A stretch of DNA of 64,000 bases from Castanopsis chinensis (GCA_032878915.1 JAVQMG010000115.1:5174501-5238500); one strand, 5' to 3'. Counted from the stretch's first letter, positions 46,714-58,233 are shown. Numbers and translations are program-made. The notes: generated by a model from the sequence alone, not told the origin.

Positions 46714-49712
46714 ATGGGTAGTGCGATGGAAGGTTCAAGTCCACACCATGCAGAATCCTTGGGGTCCCAACATGAAGATCATTTTCAACATTTGGAGCGG
46801 GAAGGAGATCGAGAGGGTAATGTGCATACAGGGCGCATTGCTAGGAGTTATTCACAGGGTGGAAGCAAAATCCTCCACGAAGACGATGCTAAGGCCATGC
46901 AGAGGGAAATTGACCATTTGAAGAGGAAGTTGTGTCGTGTGAAACGGAAACGAACCCCCTCTGTTTCTGATCCTTCTTCTGATGACTCCCAAGGTAGCAG
47001 TTATAGGCCCAGGTCAAGAACCCCTCCTAGTGAATCTTTCTCGTATGAGACGGGAAATCTTCACGATAGGACGAGTAAGAAGTCTTCTTCCAGAGGCTTG
47101 GGTAGCGATGCCATGGGTAAGGCGTTGCACCAACTTTCCAAATCACCTTTCACACGTAAGATCGAGAAAGGAAAACTTTCTCCCCGCTTCACCCAACCAA
47201 ATTTCACTATTTAGAATGGTCGAACAGACCCCGTAAAGTACATGAGCCATTTTAATCAGCGAATGATGGTCTATTCTAAAAATAAAACTATAATGTGCAA
47301 ATTTTTCCCCTCTAGCTTAGGGCCTGTTGCAATGAGGTGGTTTAATGGCTTGAAGGTAAATTCTATTGATTCCTACATGGAGCTTACTATGGCATTTGGG
47401 TCTTATTTTGTTACCTGCAGCAGAGTACCTCAGCTTTTGGATTCGTTATTGTCCATGGCCATGAGAGAGGGAGAGACTCTGAAAACATACTCAAATAGAT
47501 ACTAGGAAATGTTTAATGAGATTGATGGTGATTTTGATGAGATGGCAATTAATACTTTCAAGGTCGGCCTTCCAATTGAGCACGACTTAAGGAAACCTCT
47601 GACCAAAAAGCCTGTAAAGAGTGTACGTTGGCTTATGGATCGTATTGATGAATATAAACGGGTTGAAGATGATCAGCAGCAAAGTAAAGGGAAGATGAAG
47701 GTTATCCCTCAGGAGAGGGGGGATTTTAGGTCGGAAAGGTACAATAACAAATGGTCTTAGAGGGATTTTGCAGGTCAATCTGGTTCAGCTCCCTCCCAAA
47801 TAGTGAGTGTTGTGTTTCGCGAACCTGTGCAGCAGGTGTTGGAGAAGATTCATCATGAGCCATACTTTAGGTGGCCTAATAAGATGGCAGGGGACCCTAT
47901 GAAACGTAATCAGAACCTCTATTGTAACTATCATCAAGAAAAGGGTCACACCATAGAAAATTGTAGAACCTTATAGAATTATTTGGATTAGTTGATTAAG
48001 GAGGGAAAACTGAGACAGTTTATGAATCAGCCTAATGGGCAGGGAGATTATGATGGTTCGGTAAATCAGAGTAGCAATACTTTAAGGCCTCCTTTGGGCA
48101 TAATAAATGTTATTTTTGTTGCTCCAGGTAGGACTGGTTCTTGCCCTACTAAGGTGATGTCAGTATCGCGACTCCCTGCTGAGGGCAAATTCGGCTACCC
48201 ATGCAGTCAGGTCCAGTAGTTGTAGATGTAGATTTCATTGTAGTAGATGTCTATTCTCCTTACACGGCTTTTGTGATAAGACTTTGGTTGCATGCCCTAG
48301 GTGCCGTTTCTTCAACTCTGCATGTTAAAGTGAAATTTTCATTTGGGGAATCGATTGAAGAAATCGTTGGAAGCCAGTCTATGGCAAGACAATGTATAAC
48401 GGCGGCAATAATGCATCAGACCAAGTAGGAGTCGTCGGCCTCAGTTAAGGGAGGTTTGTAGCAATCAACGTCTTCGGCCACGCCAAAAGTGGCTGAGGTC
48501 GAGGAACCTGTATGTGAGAAGCTGAAGAAGGTACTTATTGATAATGATGTGGAGAAGTTCTTTCAGGTGGGAATTCAGCTGCCGCTCCAGGAGAAAGAGG
48601 GGTCGATCAAGTTTTTGAAATAGAACGTTGACGTATTCGCATGGAATGCTTACGAGGCTTCAGGGGTTGACTCAAATTTCATTTGCCATCACTTGAATGC
48701 TAATCTGACAGTAGTGTCGAGGAGGCAACCACCTCGGCGCTCATCTAAGGAGCATGCTGATGCTATTAAGGAAGAGATGTTGAAGCTCAAGAAGGCGAGT
48801 GCTATCAATGAGGTGTTTTATCCAGAATAGTTGGCGCATACGATGGTAGTGAAGAAGAAGAATGGGAAGTAGAGAGTGTGCGTGGATTTCACAGATTTGA
48901 ACAAGGCTTGTCCTAAAGACTCATTCCCGATGCCTCGCCTAGATCAGCTGGTGGATGCTACGGTCGGGCACCCTCGGATGAGTTTTCTAGTTGCTTTTCA
49001 AGGTTATCACCAAATACCCTTGGCTTTAGAGGATCAAGGGAAAACAGCCTTTGTCACGCCCACAGGGAATTATCATTACAAAGTAATGCCTTTCTGTCTA
49101 AAGGATGTAAGAGCTACCTATCAAAGAATGATGACGAGGATGTTTGAACCCCAATTGGGAAAAAAAATTGAAGTGTACGTGGATGACATGGTGGTAAAGA
49201 GCAAAATGGTTTCTGCGCGTATATCAGACTTGGATGATACTTTTCAAACGCTGAGAAAGCACAAGTTACGTCTTAATGCCTCCAAATGTTCTTTTAGAGT
49301 AGGGCCTGGTAAGTTCTTGGGCAACATTCATCAGCTTGGAGGTGTACTTAATCCTCTAATAAGCTCTTGGCCTTTTGTACAATGGGGCTTGGATATTGTG
49401 GGACCCTTCCCAAAGACATATGGGAATATATGGTTTGAAAGAATATTGTCACTCGGGGAATCTTGGCTATATGGTAACATATAGGGGAATTGAAGTCAAT
49501 CTCGCGCAAGTCAAGGCAATCAATAGCTTATAGCCACCTCGGAATCCAAAAGAAGTGCAAAGGTTAACAGGAATGACTGCTACCCTTAATAGATTTATCT
49601 CACGGTTTGCAGACCGGTGTAGACCTTTTTTCTAGTTGTTGAATAAATGGAAAGGCTTTGAATGGACCGAGGAATGTGCCATCGCTTTTCAGCAGCTTAA
49701 GGAGTATCTTTC
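46714..49712 (+). pseudogene. gag-pol of element C (gag, protease stub, RT, partial RNase H)
   Basis: Starts with an ATG at 46714. gag is nearly full length (46714-48180) with stops at 47212-47214, 47503-47505 and 47758-47760. The protease active-site block is deleted: the frame jumps from the end of gag to DFIVVDVYSPYTA at 48230. RT covers 48870-49320 with YVDDMVV present, then a 146-bp piece of integrase interrupts it (49321-49466), after which RT continues from GYMVTYRG to RNase H (LLNKWKGFEWTEEC). It ends in the fusion with the antisense gene at about 49712. Confidence 0.88.
49321..49466 (+). other. Integrase fragment inserted within RT of element C
   Basis: A same-strand segment reading NIHQLGGVLNPL...WGLDIVGPFPK, followed after an internal deletion by a piece like KNIVTR, sits between KFLG and GYMVT of the RT. 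TCTTGG occurs at both junctions (49315-49320 and 49461-49466). This looks like a strand-transfer error during reverse transcription or a microhomology-mediated event. Confidence 0.85.
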
Positions 49713-52180
49713 ATCTTCGGTTGACCCAGCCTGCGTGAAGGGTGGATGTTCAGGAGAGACAGGGTCCATGGCAACATCATCTGGTTGCACCCCTACTTCG
49801 AGTGGACTAGCATCATCTTTGGTATTGACCAAAGTAGCGACTCGGATGGCCGGGGAAACATAGGCATTTTCTGCCTTCTAGAGAGAGGAGGAAGCATCAA
49901 CCCCAGCTTGGTATAATGCTTCCTTCCACACTTTAAGGTAGTAGTCCCTACATACCTCCGGCACCTAAGCTTTAAAAATTTCGGTGATTTTCGCCACTCC
50001 CACCTCATAGCCACTTTGTTCAGCCTGGTCAACTGCTTTCTCAGCCTTTTACGCCTTGGTAATAGCCTCTTCCTTTGCCTTGACGGCATCCTGCTTAGCC
50101 TCCTTGGATCTTTTCAGAACTTGCTTAAGACCTTCGATCAGCTTCTTTGCTGCAACAAAATTCTCATCTGCTTGCCTAAGCTGCAGTCTTTGGTCATCAA
50201 CTTGCTTTTCGGTTGTCTTTAGTTGAGCCTCCAAGCCAGATTTTTCACTTTCTGCTTTGCTCAAGTTAGCCGAGACCTCTTGCAACTTCTTCTCCCTTAG
50301 TTCAAGGATTCTCTGGGCATTATTGAGCCTTAATTCTTCCGCCCTGAAGGATTTGTAGGTATTGGCAGTAATTTCCTCTGCCCTATGAGTAGATTGAACG
50401 GCCTGCATGTAGAGTACGACAAAGTAATGATGCGTAATTTAAATTTTTATTAAAAGAGAAAGAAATGGATGATAAAAAAAAAACATTTAATTAATATCCT
50501 TACCATAGCGAGTTCTTTCTTCAATGTCATGAAGACATTTTGATCTCTCATCCTTTTGAGCTCACCCATGTTCTCGAGCAGCACTAATGCTTACTCCAAT
50601 GCATCTGCTATGCACGTAGCTGTACCCTCATCGGAGTTCCTAAGGGATGCATCAACGGTGACTGCGTGGTCATCCATAGTCATTTGGGGAGCCCATATTA
50701 GGGCATGTACAGCTGCATGAGACTCGGTCCGTTTGTCTGACCTTGTCTGTGTCATGCGAGCTTGTTTCCCTCCTTTCTCAGGTTCTATGTCCTTGGCAAA
50801 GGACTCTCTTCCTCCTTCAATGAGTCTTTCCCCTTCTGATGATCCATTTTTCTTTTATGGTCAGTTGGGTCAGCGCGTTGGGATTGGGTTTGTGGAGGAA
50901 GAGGAAGCTTAAATGGAGGGACTTTCTTGATGCCTTTGTCTTTAGCTTTCGCTTGAGGCACCTTAGAAGGCTCCTGGGTCTCTACCTGAGCCTCCAATAC
51001 ATCCTTAAGATTTTGTCTCTGCTTGTGTTGAATACCCATGGTCTCAGGTTGTTGAGTGATGTCTTATAGGGTTAACGGAGACATGCCGAGGACAGCTACT
51101 TGGTCTTCAAGAGAAGGGGGTTGATTAAAGACTTCAAACTCGTCTTCAAAATCCGAGACTTCAATGATTTCTTCTTCTTCCTTTATGATTGGCTGAGAAG
51201 AGGATCCTTCGCCCAATATGGGTTACGTCGAGGGGGTAGTGAGGGAAATGCCTTCTGGTACGAGTCGTACTAGTTCAATAACTAGAGTGCCATGTGGAAT
51301 GGGAGTATCCTCGGGAAGAAGAAAACTGTCAATTGCAACGTTAATCGGAGGTAGCCGAGGGTCTTTTGCCTTGATCACACACTTCGGCGCTTGAAAAGCT
51401 TGTGAAATTAGATTGTATCCGAGGATTAAGTGTGCTACCCGGAGTTGATTGTCTGAATGAACAAACACCTCGGCTTTCAAAATCTTGTCTAAGCGTGCGA
51501 AGTCGACAAGGTAAGTGTGATGAGCGGTTGCTTGGGGGTCTACAAAATTATTTGAAGGAGGAACAAGGTAGAGTAAGAAAAGTAAAAAAAATAATAAAAT
51601 AATAATAATAAAAATAAATAAATAATATAAACAAAAAATCTAATACGGTGTGGTATCATTTCAAATAAGTTTCAGAGATTCATCTAGTTTCTCCTCCCTC
51701 ATCGGACAGGGGAGACCGTCGTGCCAATCCCTAGATATTATTAAGAAATCTTTGTTTAGGCCCTTGTTGGAGTGAGGGAGACACTGGTCTAACCTCTGCC
51801 CACCTAGATTTCAAGAAATACCCCTGTCCCGTCAGGTGGTGGAGGTTATAAATCCAATTTACATCGTGGTGAGTGAGCCCTAATCCCATTTTTTCATTTA
51901 GGGCATTTACAGAACCTAAAATCCTAAACACATTCGGGGCGCATTGTGTAGGGGATAGTCTAACTGCTCTCAGGTAATCTCTAATAACCGGTCTCATTAG
52001 GATTTTCATCCCTCCCTCTATGAAAGCTATCATGGGGATGACTACCTCATCGGTTTCCCTCTTTGAGTGCCACTTTCCTTCCTTACAATATTTGACAGAC
52101 ACACCCTGGGGGATTCCGTAATTAATTTTGAATTGCTCTATTTTCTCAACACTATCCACTAAAGACGCAAATCTACCCAT
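49713..52180 (-). pseudogene. Antisense gene of element C: Transposase_28-like plus coiled-coil protein
   Basis: Starts at 52180 (MGRFASLVDS), with VVIPMIAFIEGGM, a CAPNVFRILGSVNALNE stretch and YFLKSR; a frameshift follows near 51780. Exon 1 should end near 51685, but the intron donor GT seen in A appears as GA here. Exon 2 begins at 51539 after a TTTTGTAG acceptor and ends at 50504; intron 2 is complement(50403..50503) with GTAAGG and GCAG. Exon 3 (from 50402) is the coiled coil with a TAG near 50049, and the VCRDYY..VWKEAL block near 49945. The 3' end is lost in the fusion with gag-pol. Same role and uncertainty as the A copy. Confidence 0.8.
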
Positions 52181-52183
52181 TTT

Positions 52184-52307
52184 CTAAGAGTAAAGGGTGG
52201 ATGTGGTGGAAAGATTAAGAAAGTATAGATAGCCGAGGATAAAGAAACACAGAATAGCAAGAGAGAAAGAGTAACAGTAATGAAAAATGAAGGTTGCGAA
52301 AACATAC
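52184..52307 (-). other. 5'UTR intron of the antisense gene (element C)
   Basis: Minus strand: donor AAA/GTATGT at 52307, acceptor CTCTTAG at 52184, then AAAATGGG. 124 bp, as in element A. The interior is diverged, so equal length and kept splice sites are informative. Confidence 0.6.
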
Positions 52308-52712
52308 TTTAGAATGGTAAAGTCACCTCGACCTAGATCTTGGTAAGTGTAAGGACGCATGTGGGGTGCAAGGATGGGTAAATTCGTTGTACGAACTCTG
52401 TAATAGGTAGAGAGTTTTAAATTGTTAATATTTACATCAGTGGGAGTTATAAAGCGAGAAGTTTCCCGCCTATGTCCCTATGCAATACTCAGCCGTTAGA
52501 TGGACATCGCGTGGTTGAGCGTGGGGGACAAGAAGCCGTCAACATTTAATTAGAACCTATTCTGCATACCAAAATGCCAGAGACATATAAATGGAAGTTC
52601 AGGAGACATCATTCTTGTCATGGCAATGCCTAGTAAATGTAGGTTATTTAGAATGTGTGTCGAAATCCTCATTCCTCCTAGGGAAGTAGAAATGAGGATT
52701 TCAAGGGGCTAT

Positions 52713-53532
52713 TGTAGGGTCAATGGGCTCAGGATATATATTGGGCTAGCCCAAGAATGCTGGTAAGGTTGAAAGCTCAACCTAATAGTGTTAATTGGTC
52801 TGAGAATATAGGAAGGCCTGTCCATGAAACAGTTTAGAAGGAGAAAGAGGTCATGTCTGGTTAAAACGTTATGAGGCATAATGTCCGAGGATGGAAATGT
52901 TCTCGGCTACTAGTGGCCGAGACGTAGAAGAGTGATCTGGCAGTTCAAAGACATTACTACTGAAAATCTTGAGCGCAAAGGCAAAGGAAGTGAAGGTAAA
53001 AGATAAGAAGAGAGGACACGAAATATCTAGGGTAAAGCTACTACCACCGCATTGAAGACTCTGTAATTACTTCTCTTGTTGCATTAATGGGGAAATGACG
53101 CCTGAGTATTAAAATTCAGCCTTCTAGCTATCGTCAAGGACTTTGGGGAAAAAGGTGATGGGACAAGTATCTAGATGAATCCTTTGATCAACACGTAGAA
53201 GAAAGAGGAAAAGGAAGAGGGTGATATAAAAGGCGAATGGAAGAAAAAAGGTGGGGGGAGAAAAAAACATTAAGGAGAAGCAATTGTAGGAACCACACAA
53301 TTATCGTTCATTGTAAGAAATACACAGTTATTGTCCTCGGCACTCATTTATAAAAGGCCTCCAGTTACGTAAATGATAAGTAAGATGTGTCTTGTGACCT
53401 GTTTTAGTATTCACATTACCCACTATCCATAGACCTAGATTGGAAGCCCACTCTCTACAAATTTATTGTTTCGGGCTCTTTGAACTGGATACATTTATAT
53501 TATTGGGTCTAGGTGCAATTTGTGTCTTGACA
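52713..53532 (+). repeat. 3' LTR of element C
   Basis: 820 bp, ending TTGACA, then ATATA. A purine tract (CAAGGGGCTAT) ends right before it at 52712. TATAAAAGG near 53225. Confidence 0.93.
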
Positions 53533-53537
53533 ATATA

Positions 53538-54290
53538 ATTTGAAGTAGATGAAAAAAAAAAACTAAATAATTCTTCGAAGCTTGCCTAAGTTGAACGGGT
53601 CATCAAATACTATTGGGTTAGACTCGGTCATACATTTAAACGATATAATTAAATATTTAGACTAGTTTAGACATCAAATTATTGGTCTAACTAAGAGTTG
53701 ATTCGAGTTTAAACAATATAGTTAAATATTTAGACTAGTTTATAGATCAAATTATTGGTCTAACTAAGAGTTGGTTCGAGTTTAATAATTATAGGATCAA
53801 TAGAAGATTCATAGTCCTTGGAGATGCCAACATATTCCAATCATTTTATCAAAATTTTATGATTTTTTTTGTTATCCATTTGAATTTATGAAGACTCTTA
53901 ACTTTTAGTTACGTAAAGTTTCTTAATTAAGATTCAAACTCTATAGTGGGTGTGTGTAATATGTAAATAAAAATGATATATTTTTGCTTATTCTTTATGA
54001 CTTAAAAAAAATCAACTTAATGGGAGAAATTACTAATATTGATGAGAAATGACAACGTATTCTTGTTCCTATACACTAATTACCAATTCCTCCATTTTAC
54101 TATGTAGTTCTTATGTTTATTTTCTCCAAATATATTTAATTTATATTTATTCCCAGAAAAATGGATTGTAACAATCAACTCTGTTTTGTATATGAAAAGA
54201 ACGGTAAATTGAAAATTTTATTCTTAAGTGATTGATAGTCATAAACAATATAACTGAATAGGGTGGAATATCGGTTGGTATGGTCAGCTG
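53538..54290. repeat. Intergenic DNA with a two-copy tandem repeat (~53641-53785)
   Basis: Two copies of about 72 bp, each with TTAAATATTTAGACTAGTTT, AAATTATTGGTCTAACTAAG and TTCGAGTTTA. The remainder up to 54290 is AT-rich with nothing recognised. Confidence 0.75.
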
Positions 54291-54410
54291 TTGGGGGAAT
54301 TCTCAATTGAACAATATTGGTCGGCTGTTGGAATTTTGGTTTGGGTCGGTAAAGATTTTTGGGCTCAGTTCAATGTTTGGTTTAACTCGGTGATAGGGTT
54401 AGGGTTAGGG

Positions 54411-54413
<3 letters not shown>

Positions 54414-54445
<32 letters not shown>
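54414..54445. repeat. (GA)n microsatellite
   Basis: About 16 GA units, preceded by two or three TTAGGG-like units. Open frames across it are incidental. Confidence 0.9.
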
Positions 54446-54449
<4 letters not shown>

Positions 54450-54675
54450 AATAATTGCTCAATGAGATTTTTATTTAAGGTTATGTTAAGAATAAAACGA
54501 CGTCATTTTGTTTATATATACATGGAGGTACAGTCAATTTGGATCTTGTTGGAATACAAAATCCATGACCAACAGTCCAACATCGGAAAAGGGAGGAGTT
54601 CTTTGACCACCTCCCTTGTCTCTGTTGGCAACCTCAAGCAGTAGTGCAATCATTTTGAAATCAAGCTAGTTAATT

Positions 54676-55272
54676 GGGATTTTTTTCCATTTTGCATCAT
54701 TTTAGCAACAATTTCTTTAGTTAGCATGTTTTTGAAACATATTAGCAAACTAACATCTCGAGTTTGTTAGACTTGATTTCAACTAAGGGAATTGAGTCTA
54801 ACACACTCGATTTATGCTCTAGCAAAGGCTGATGTGGATTTTTTGTACATGTGAATCTCGAGTCTAATACACTTGATTTAGGCTTTGGAGCAAATATCAC
54901 ACGTATGATCTAGAGAACATAGAGAAGAAGAAGAAATATTTTTTTGCAAGTGGATTTGGTTTTGTAGGTAGAGATGGCAACAGAGGGGTGGATTTGGTTT
55001 TGTTGTGGGTGGGTTTTGTTTTGCAGGTGACTTCAAGAGTGGGTTTGGTTTTGTCGTGGGACTCTTCTTCTTTTCCTTCTTTCTTCTTTGTTCTTCTTTT
55101 TTGTTCTGATTGTTTGTTTCTCAGATCAGTAAAACTAAATCGAGTGCGTGAGACTCAATTTCATTCATTGAAATTGAGTTTAACAAACTTGAGATGTTAG
55201 TTTGTTAAAATGTTTCGAAACATATTAACTAACGAAATAGTTGCTAAAATGATGCTAAATGGCAAAAAATCC
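54676..55272. mobile_element. Mutator-like MITE, 597 bp
   Basis: Terminal inverted repeats of about 150 bp (left GGGATTTTTTTCCATTTTGC, right inverted GGATTTTTTGCCATTTAGC) share ATCATTTTAGCAAC and AACTAACATCTC. CTAGTTAATT is duplicated perfectly (54666-54675 and 55273-55282). The centre (about 54950-55110) is GT- and TTC-rich. The inner ACTCGATTT motif recalls the element at 15967-16334. Confidence 0.88.
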
Positions 55273-55542
55273 CTAGTTAATTGGCTTAAATCAGTTTGAA
55301 AATTTTAGGTCTCTAAGAGCATCCACAGCAGTGGAGCTAAAAATTTAGCATTTTAGCTTCACAAAAAGTTACTTTATCTATTTTACCTACTACCTTTATA
55401 AAACATGCTGCAGCAGTGGATCTATTTTAGCTTTTAACGCAATAAGATAATATAAACATCACAATAAAATAATATATCCACTACAATAAAATAATATATT
55501 CACTACAATAAAATAATATATCCATTACAATAAACAATAATC

Positions 55543-56210
55543 ACAACCACCCGCAACCGCTACCACCGCCACTGCCGCTGCCATCGATTCTTCCTCCGCC
55601 GCCACCGATTCTTCCACCGCCGCCGCCATTGCCGCCACCAACTCTTCCACCGCAACCATAATCGCTACCACCACCGCCACCACCGCAATCGCTATCACTG
55701 CCGCCGTCGCCGCCGCCACGTATACAATTTTTTTTGCCGCCGCTACCACCGCCCACCGCCGCCGCCACCGATTCTTCCACCGCCGCCGCCATTGCCGCCA
55801 CCAACTCTTCCACCGCAACCATAATCGCTACCACCACCGCCACCACCGCAATCGCTATCACTGCCGCCGCCGCCGCCGCCACGTATACAATTTTTTTTGC
55901 CGCCGCTACCACCGCCCACCGCCGCCGCCACCGATTCTTCCACCGCCGCCGCCATTGCCGCCACCAACTCTTCCACCGCAACCATAATCGCTACCACCAC
56001 CGCCACCACCGCAATCGCTATCACCGCCGCCGCCGCCGCCGCCACGTATACAATTTTTTTTGCCGCCGCTACCACCGCCCACCGCCGCCGCCACCGATTC
56101 TTCCACCGCCGCCGCCATTGCCGCCACCAACTCTTCCACCGCAACCATAATCACTACCACCACCGCCACCACCGCAATCGCTATCACCGCCGCCGCCACG
56201 TATACAATTT
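55543..56210. repeat. Higher-order GCC-rich array, about four copies of a ~160-bp unit
   Basis: An ACGTATACAATTTTTTT block closes each copy, at about 55716, 55881, 56044 and 56198 (spacing 165, 163, 154). Between them the same series of CCACCGATTCTTCC, GCCGCCATTGCC, AACTCTTCCACCG and CAATCGCTATCA recurs, itself built from GCC/ACC triplets. The triplet structure leaves both strands open in several frames; these are not taken as genes. Confidence 0.93.
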
Positions 56211-56596
56211 TTTTTTACGAAATTTTGCAATCATCATGATAGCAAATAAGAAACTAGATTAACAATAATATTATGTTTTAACCCCAAATTATATATACAA
56301 TACTCAAACTAAATTATGAAATAGAAGAACTTTATAAGAAAACATATAAAATAGAACATATAGCTTGAACAATGTAGTCCATAGATTACTCACATACATA
56401 ATTCAAACCAAATTACAACAAAACTCAAACACTTGCACAAGTTCCTACGACTCGCCTTGCAATTGCCATAAATGTTCAATAAGGTCCTTCTGCAATTTAA
56501 AATGAAGTTCTCGATCTCTAATGCGTCCATACCTCTCAATGTATGACAGGAATCCATCATTTTGTTCATGTAACACTTGCGTAGGAAGATTATCCA

Positions 56597-57031
56597 CTAA
56601 TCATTTGTCCTTTCACTATTTGTCCTTTCATTTGACAGGAACCCTGCAAACTTATTTGTCCTTTCACTAATCATTCCCCAACGACTTAATAAGGATACAA
56701 CAGTACGTGTGGTCCCGGATTTATTGTATTGCGTGAAGTATTCATAAACTTTTTGACGAAATGTAGCTTGTGTTTGTTCATTACTGTTTACGGGATCAAC
56801 ACTAGTATTAAGCCATGCTGACACTAGGAGTTGATCTTCCTCTACACTAAAATTAGTGCCCCGTTTTCCTTTTGTAGAAGAGGCATTCTCAACTTCAAGT
56901 GGAGAATCAGGAACTGACATAGGAGTATTTTGAGATGATCCTAAAAGTTGTGAGTCAATTTCTATATCTCCACTCATAATACCCGTGTAATATGTTAGGT
57001 CTCTACAGGAATCCATGTCTCTACGTGACTC
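56597..57031 (-). pseudogene. Harbinger myb-like (trihelix/GST T3-like) protein fragment
   Basis: Minus strand. It contains KGKRGTNFSVEEDQLLVSAW and LNTSVDPVNSNEQT, then KVYEYFTQYNK and SRWGMISERTNKFAGFL, which matches the Myb/SANT-like DNA-binding region of the protein encoded beside PIF/Harbinger transposases (often annotated 'glutathione S-transferase T3-like' in plants). In active elements this protein helps the transposase bind the ends and enter the nucleus (family knowledge). Here it stops soon after the domain in a short repeated SNERTN/SERTND tail, whose DNA (TTTGTCCTTTCA) is tandemly repeated at 56606-56680. The C-terminal helix seen in family members is missing; hence truncated. 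Confidence 0.78.
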
Positions 57032-57534
57032 CATAAAATTAGACAAAAAAAATGTAAAGTTCCTGCACAAAGAAAATTTTCAATCTAATATTTATATCAA
57101 AACTTAAAATACTTAGAATTATACCAATAAAACATAATTATGCATAAATACTTAATTTGACATGCAGCTAAATTCCTGCAAACAGAAAAATTGCAATGCA
57201 TTTTAATACAAATACATTCTGCCGATTGATGAATGGGCTGAATCAAAAGCCAAAAAAAAAAAAAAATTGTAAAATTCCCTGCACACAGAAAATTCCCAAT
57301 ACATTCCAACACAAATACATTCCCAATACACTCCAACACAAATACAATCTGAAAAATCTTAATACATTCCAATATAAGTACAATTTGTCCATTCATAGAT
57401 GGACCGAATAGAAAAAAAAAAAAAAAAGCAAAGCCCTACACACAGAAAAATTCCAAACTGCAAGTTTCATCACCATCTAAACGAAACCATATCACCATTA
57501 AAAACTATAAAATCAGAAATGGGATTAACCTGAA

Positions 57535-57960
57535 CGGCGGTGATAGAGTGGGTCTCGGCAGCGGTGACGTTGAGGGAGTGGGTCTCGGCGGTGACAGTGA
57601 GCTTGAGAGAGTACGAGATCGACGGTGACAGTGAGCTTGAGAGAGTGAGAACTTGAGAGAGTGAGAGATCGACGGTGACAGTGAGAGATCGACGGTGAGC
57701 TTGAGAGATCGACGGTGAGCTTGAGAGAGTGAGAGATCGACGGTGACAGTGAGAGATCGACGGTGAGCTTGAGAGATCGACGGTGAGCTTGAGAGAGTGA
57801 GAGATCGACGCTGAGAGATTGACGGTGAGAGAGACGGTGAGAGATTGACAGTGAGAGAGACGGTGAGAGATTGACGGTGAGCTTGAGCTTCGGACGGTGA
57901 GTGATCGTTCTACGGTGAGCTTGAGCTTGAGAGTTGAGAGGTTGAGAGAGTGCAGGAGAT
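57535..57960. repeat. GAGAGATCGACGGTGA minisatellite
   Basis: Irregular copies of a 16-40 bp unit built from GAGAGATCGACGGTGA, CAGTGA and GCTTGAGAGAGT modules, becoming more diverged toward 57960. It lies inside the Harbinger-like element near its right end. Confidence 0.88.
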
Positions 57961-58233
57961 GAGATGACTGAGAGATTCAGAGAGTGTGAATAAAAACAAT
58001 GGAAGAAAATGAATGGTATTTGTTATTTTAATCTGGAACTGATTAAAATATTATTATTTGTTTTTACCTTTGAGCTACAGTGCTCATGTATCTATACATG
58101 AGATACATGAGCACTGTAGCAATTAAGCTAAAATATTTAGTTTTGCCTCCACTGCTGTAAGGGTATTTTTTGTGTTTTTGTGGAGCTAAAATAGCTATAT
58201 AGTTATTTAGCTCCACTGCTGTGGATGCTCTAA

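Larger units (their letters stand above)
45859..53532 (+). mobile_element. Element C: Ty3/Gypsy (Tat-like) LTR retrotransposon with an antisense gene, internally deleted
   Basis: Both LTRs (45859-46678 and 52713-53532) are 820 bp, and ATATA is duplicated at 45854-45858 and 53533-53537. gag-pol (plus) covers gag, a protease stub, RT and the start of RNase H, then is fused near 49712 to the tail of the antisense gene (minus, 52180 to about 49713). The extra RNase H, nearly all of integrase and the tandem array seen in A are gone. LTR and protein similarity link it to element A. Confidence 0.94.
55317..58230. mobile_element. PIF/Harbinger-like element, 2.9 kb, with a myb-like gene fragment and internal tandem arrays
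   Basis: The outer 25 bp of each end are perfect inverted repeats beginning GAGCATCCACAGCAG, and TAA flanks both sides (55314-55316 and 58231-58233), the PIF/Harbinger target. Contents, left to right: AT-rich subterminal text shared with 44568-45373, a GCC-rich array (55543-56210), a truncated myb-like gene on the minus strand (56597-57031), and a GAGAGATCGACGGTGA-type array (57535-57960). No transposase ORF is seen, so it depends on another copy. The perfect ends suggest recent or conserved mobility. Confidence 0.9.

Noticed and set aside
54395..54413. Telomere-like TTAGGG units
   Set aside because: Only two or three units and not the usual plant TTTAGGG; next to a (GA)n microsatellite. No evidence for an interstitial telomere.
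55525..56262. Several long open frames on both strands (97-146 codons)
   Set aside because: They arise from triplet-rich tandem DNA, give only Ala/Val/Gly or His/Arg/Pro strings, and overlap each other on both strands.
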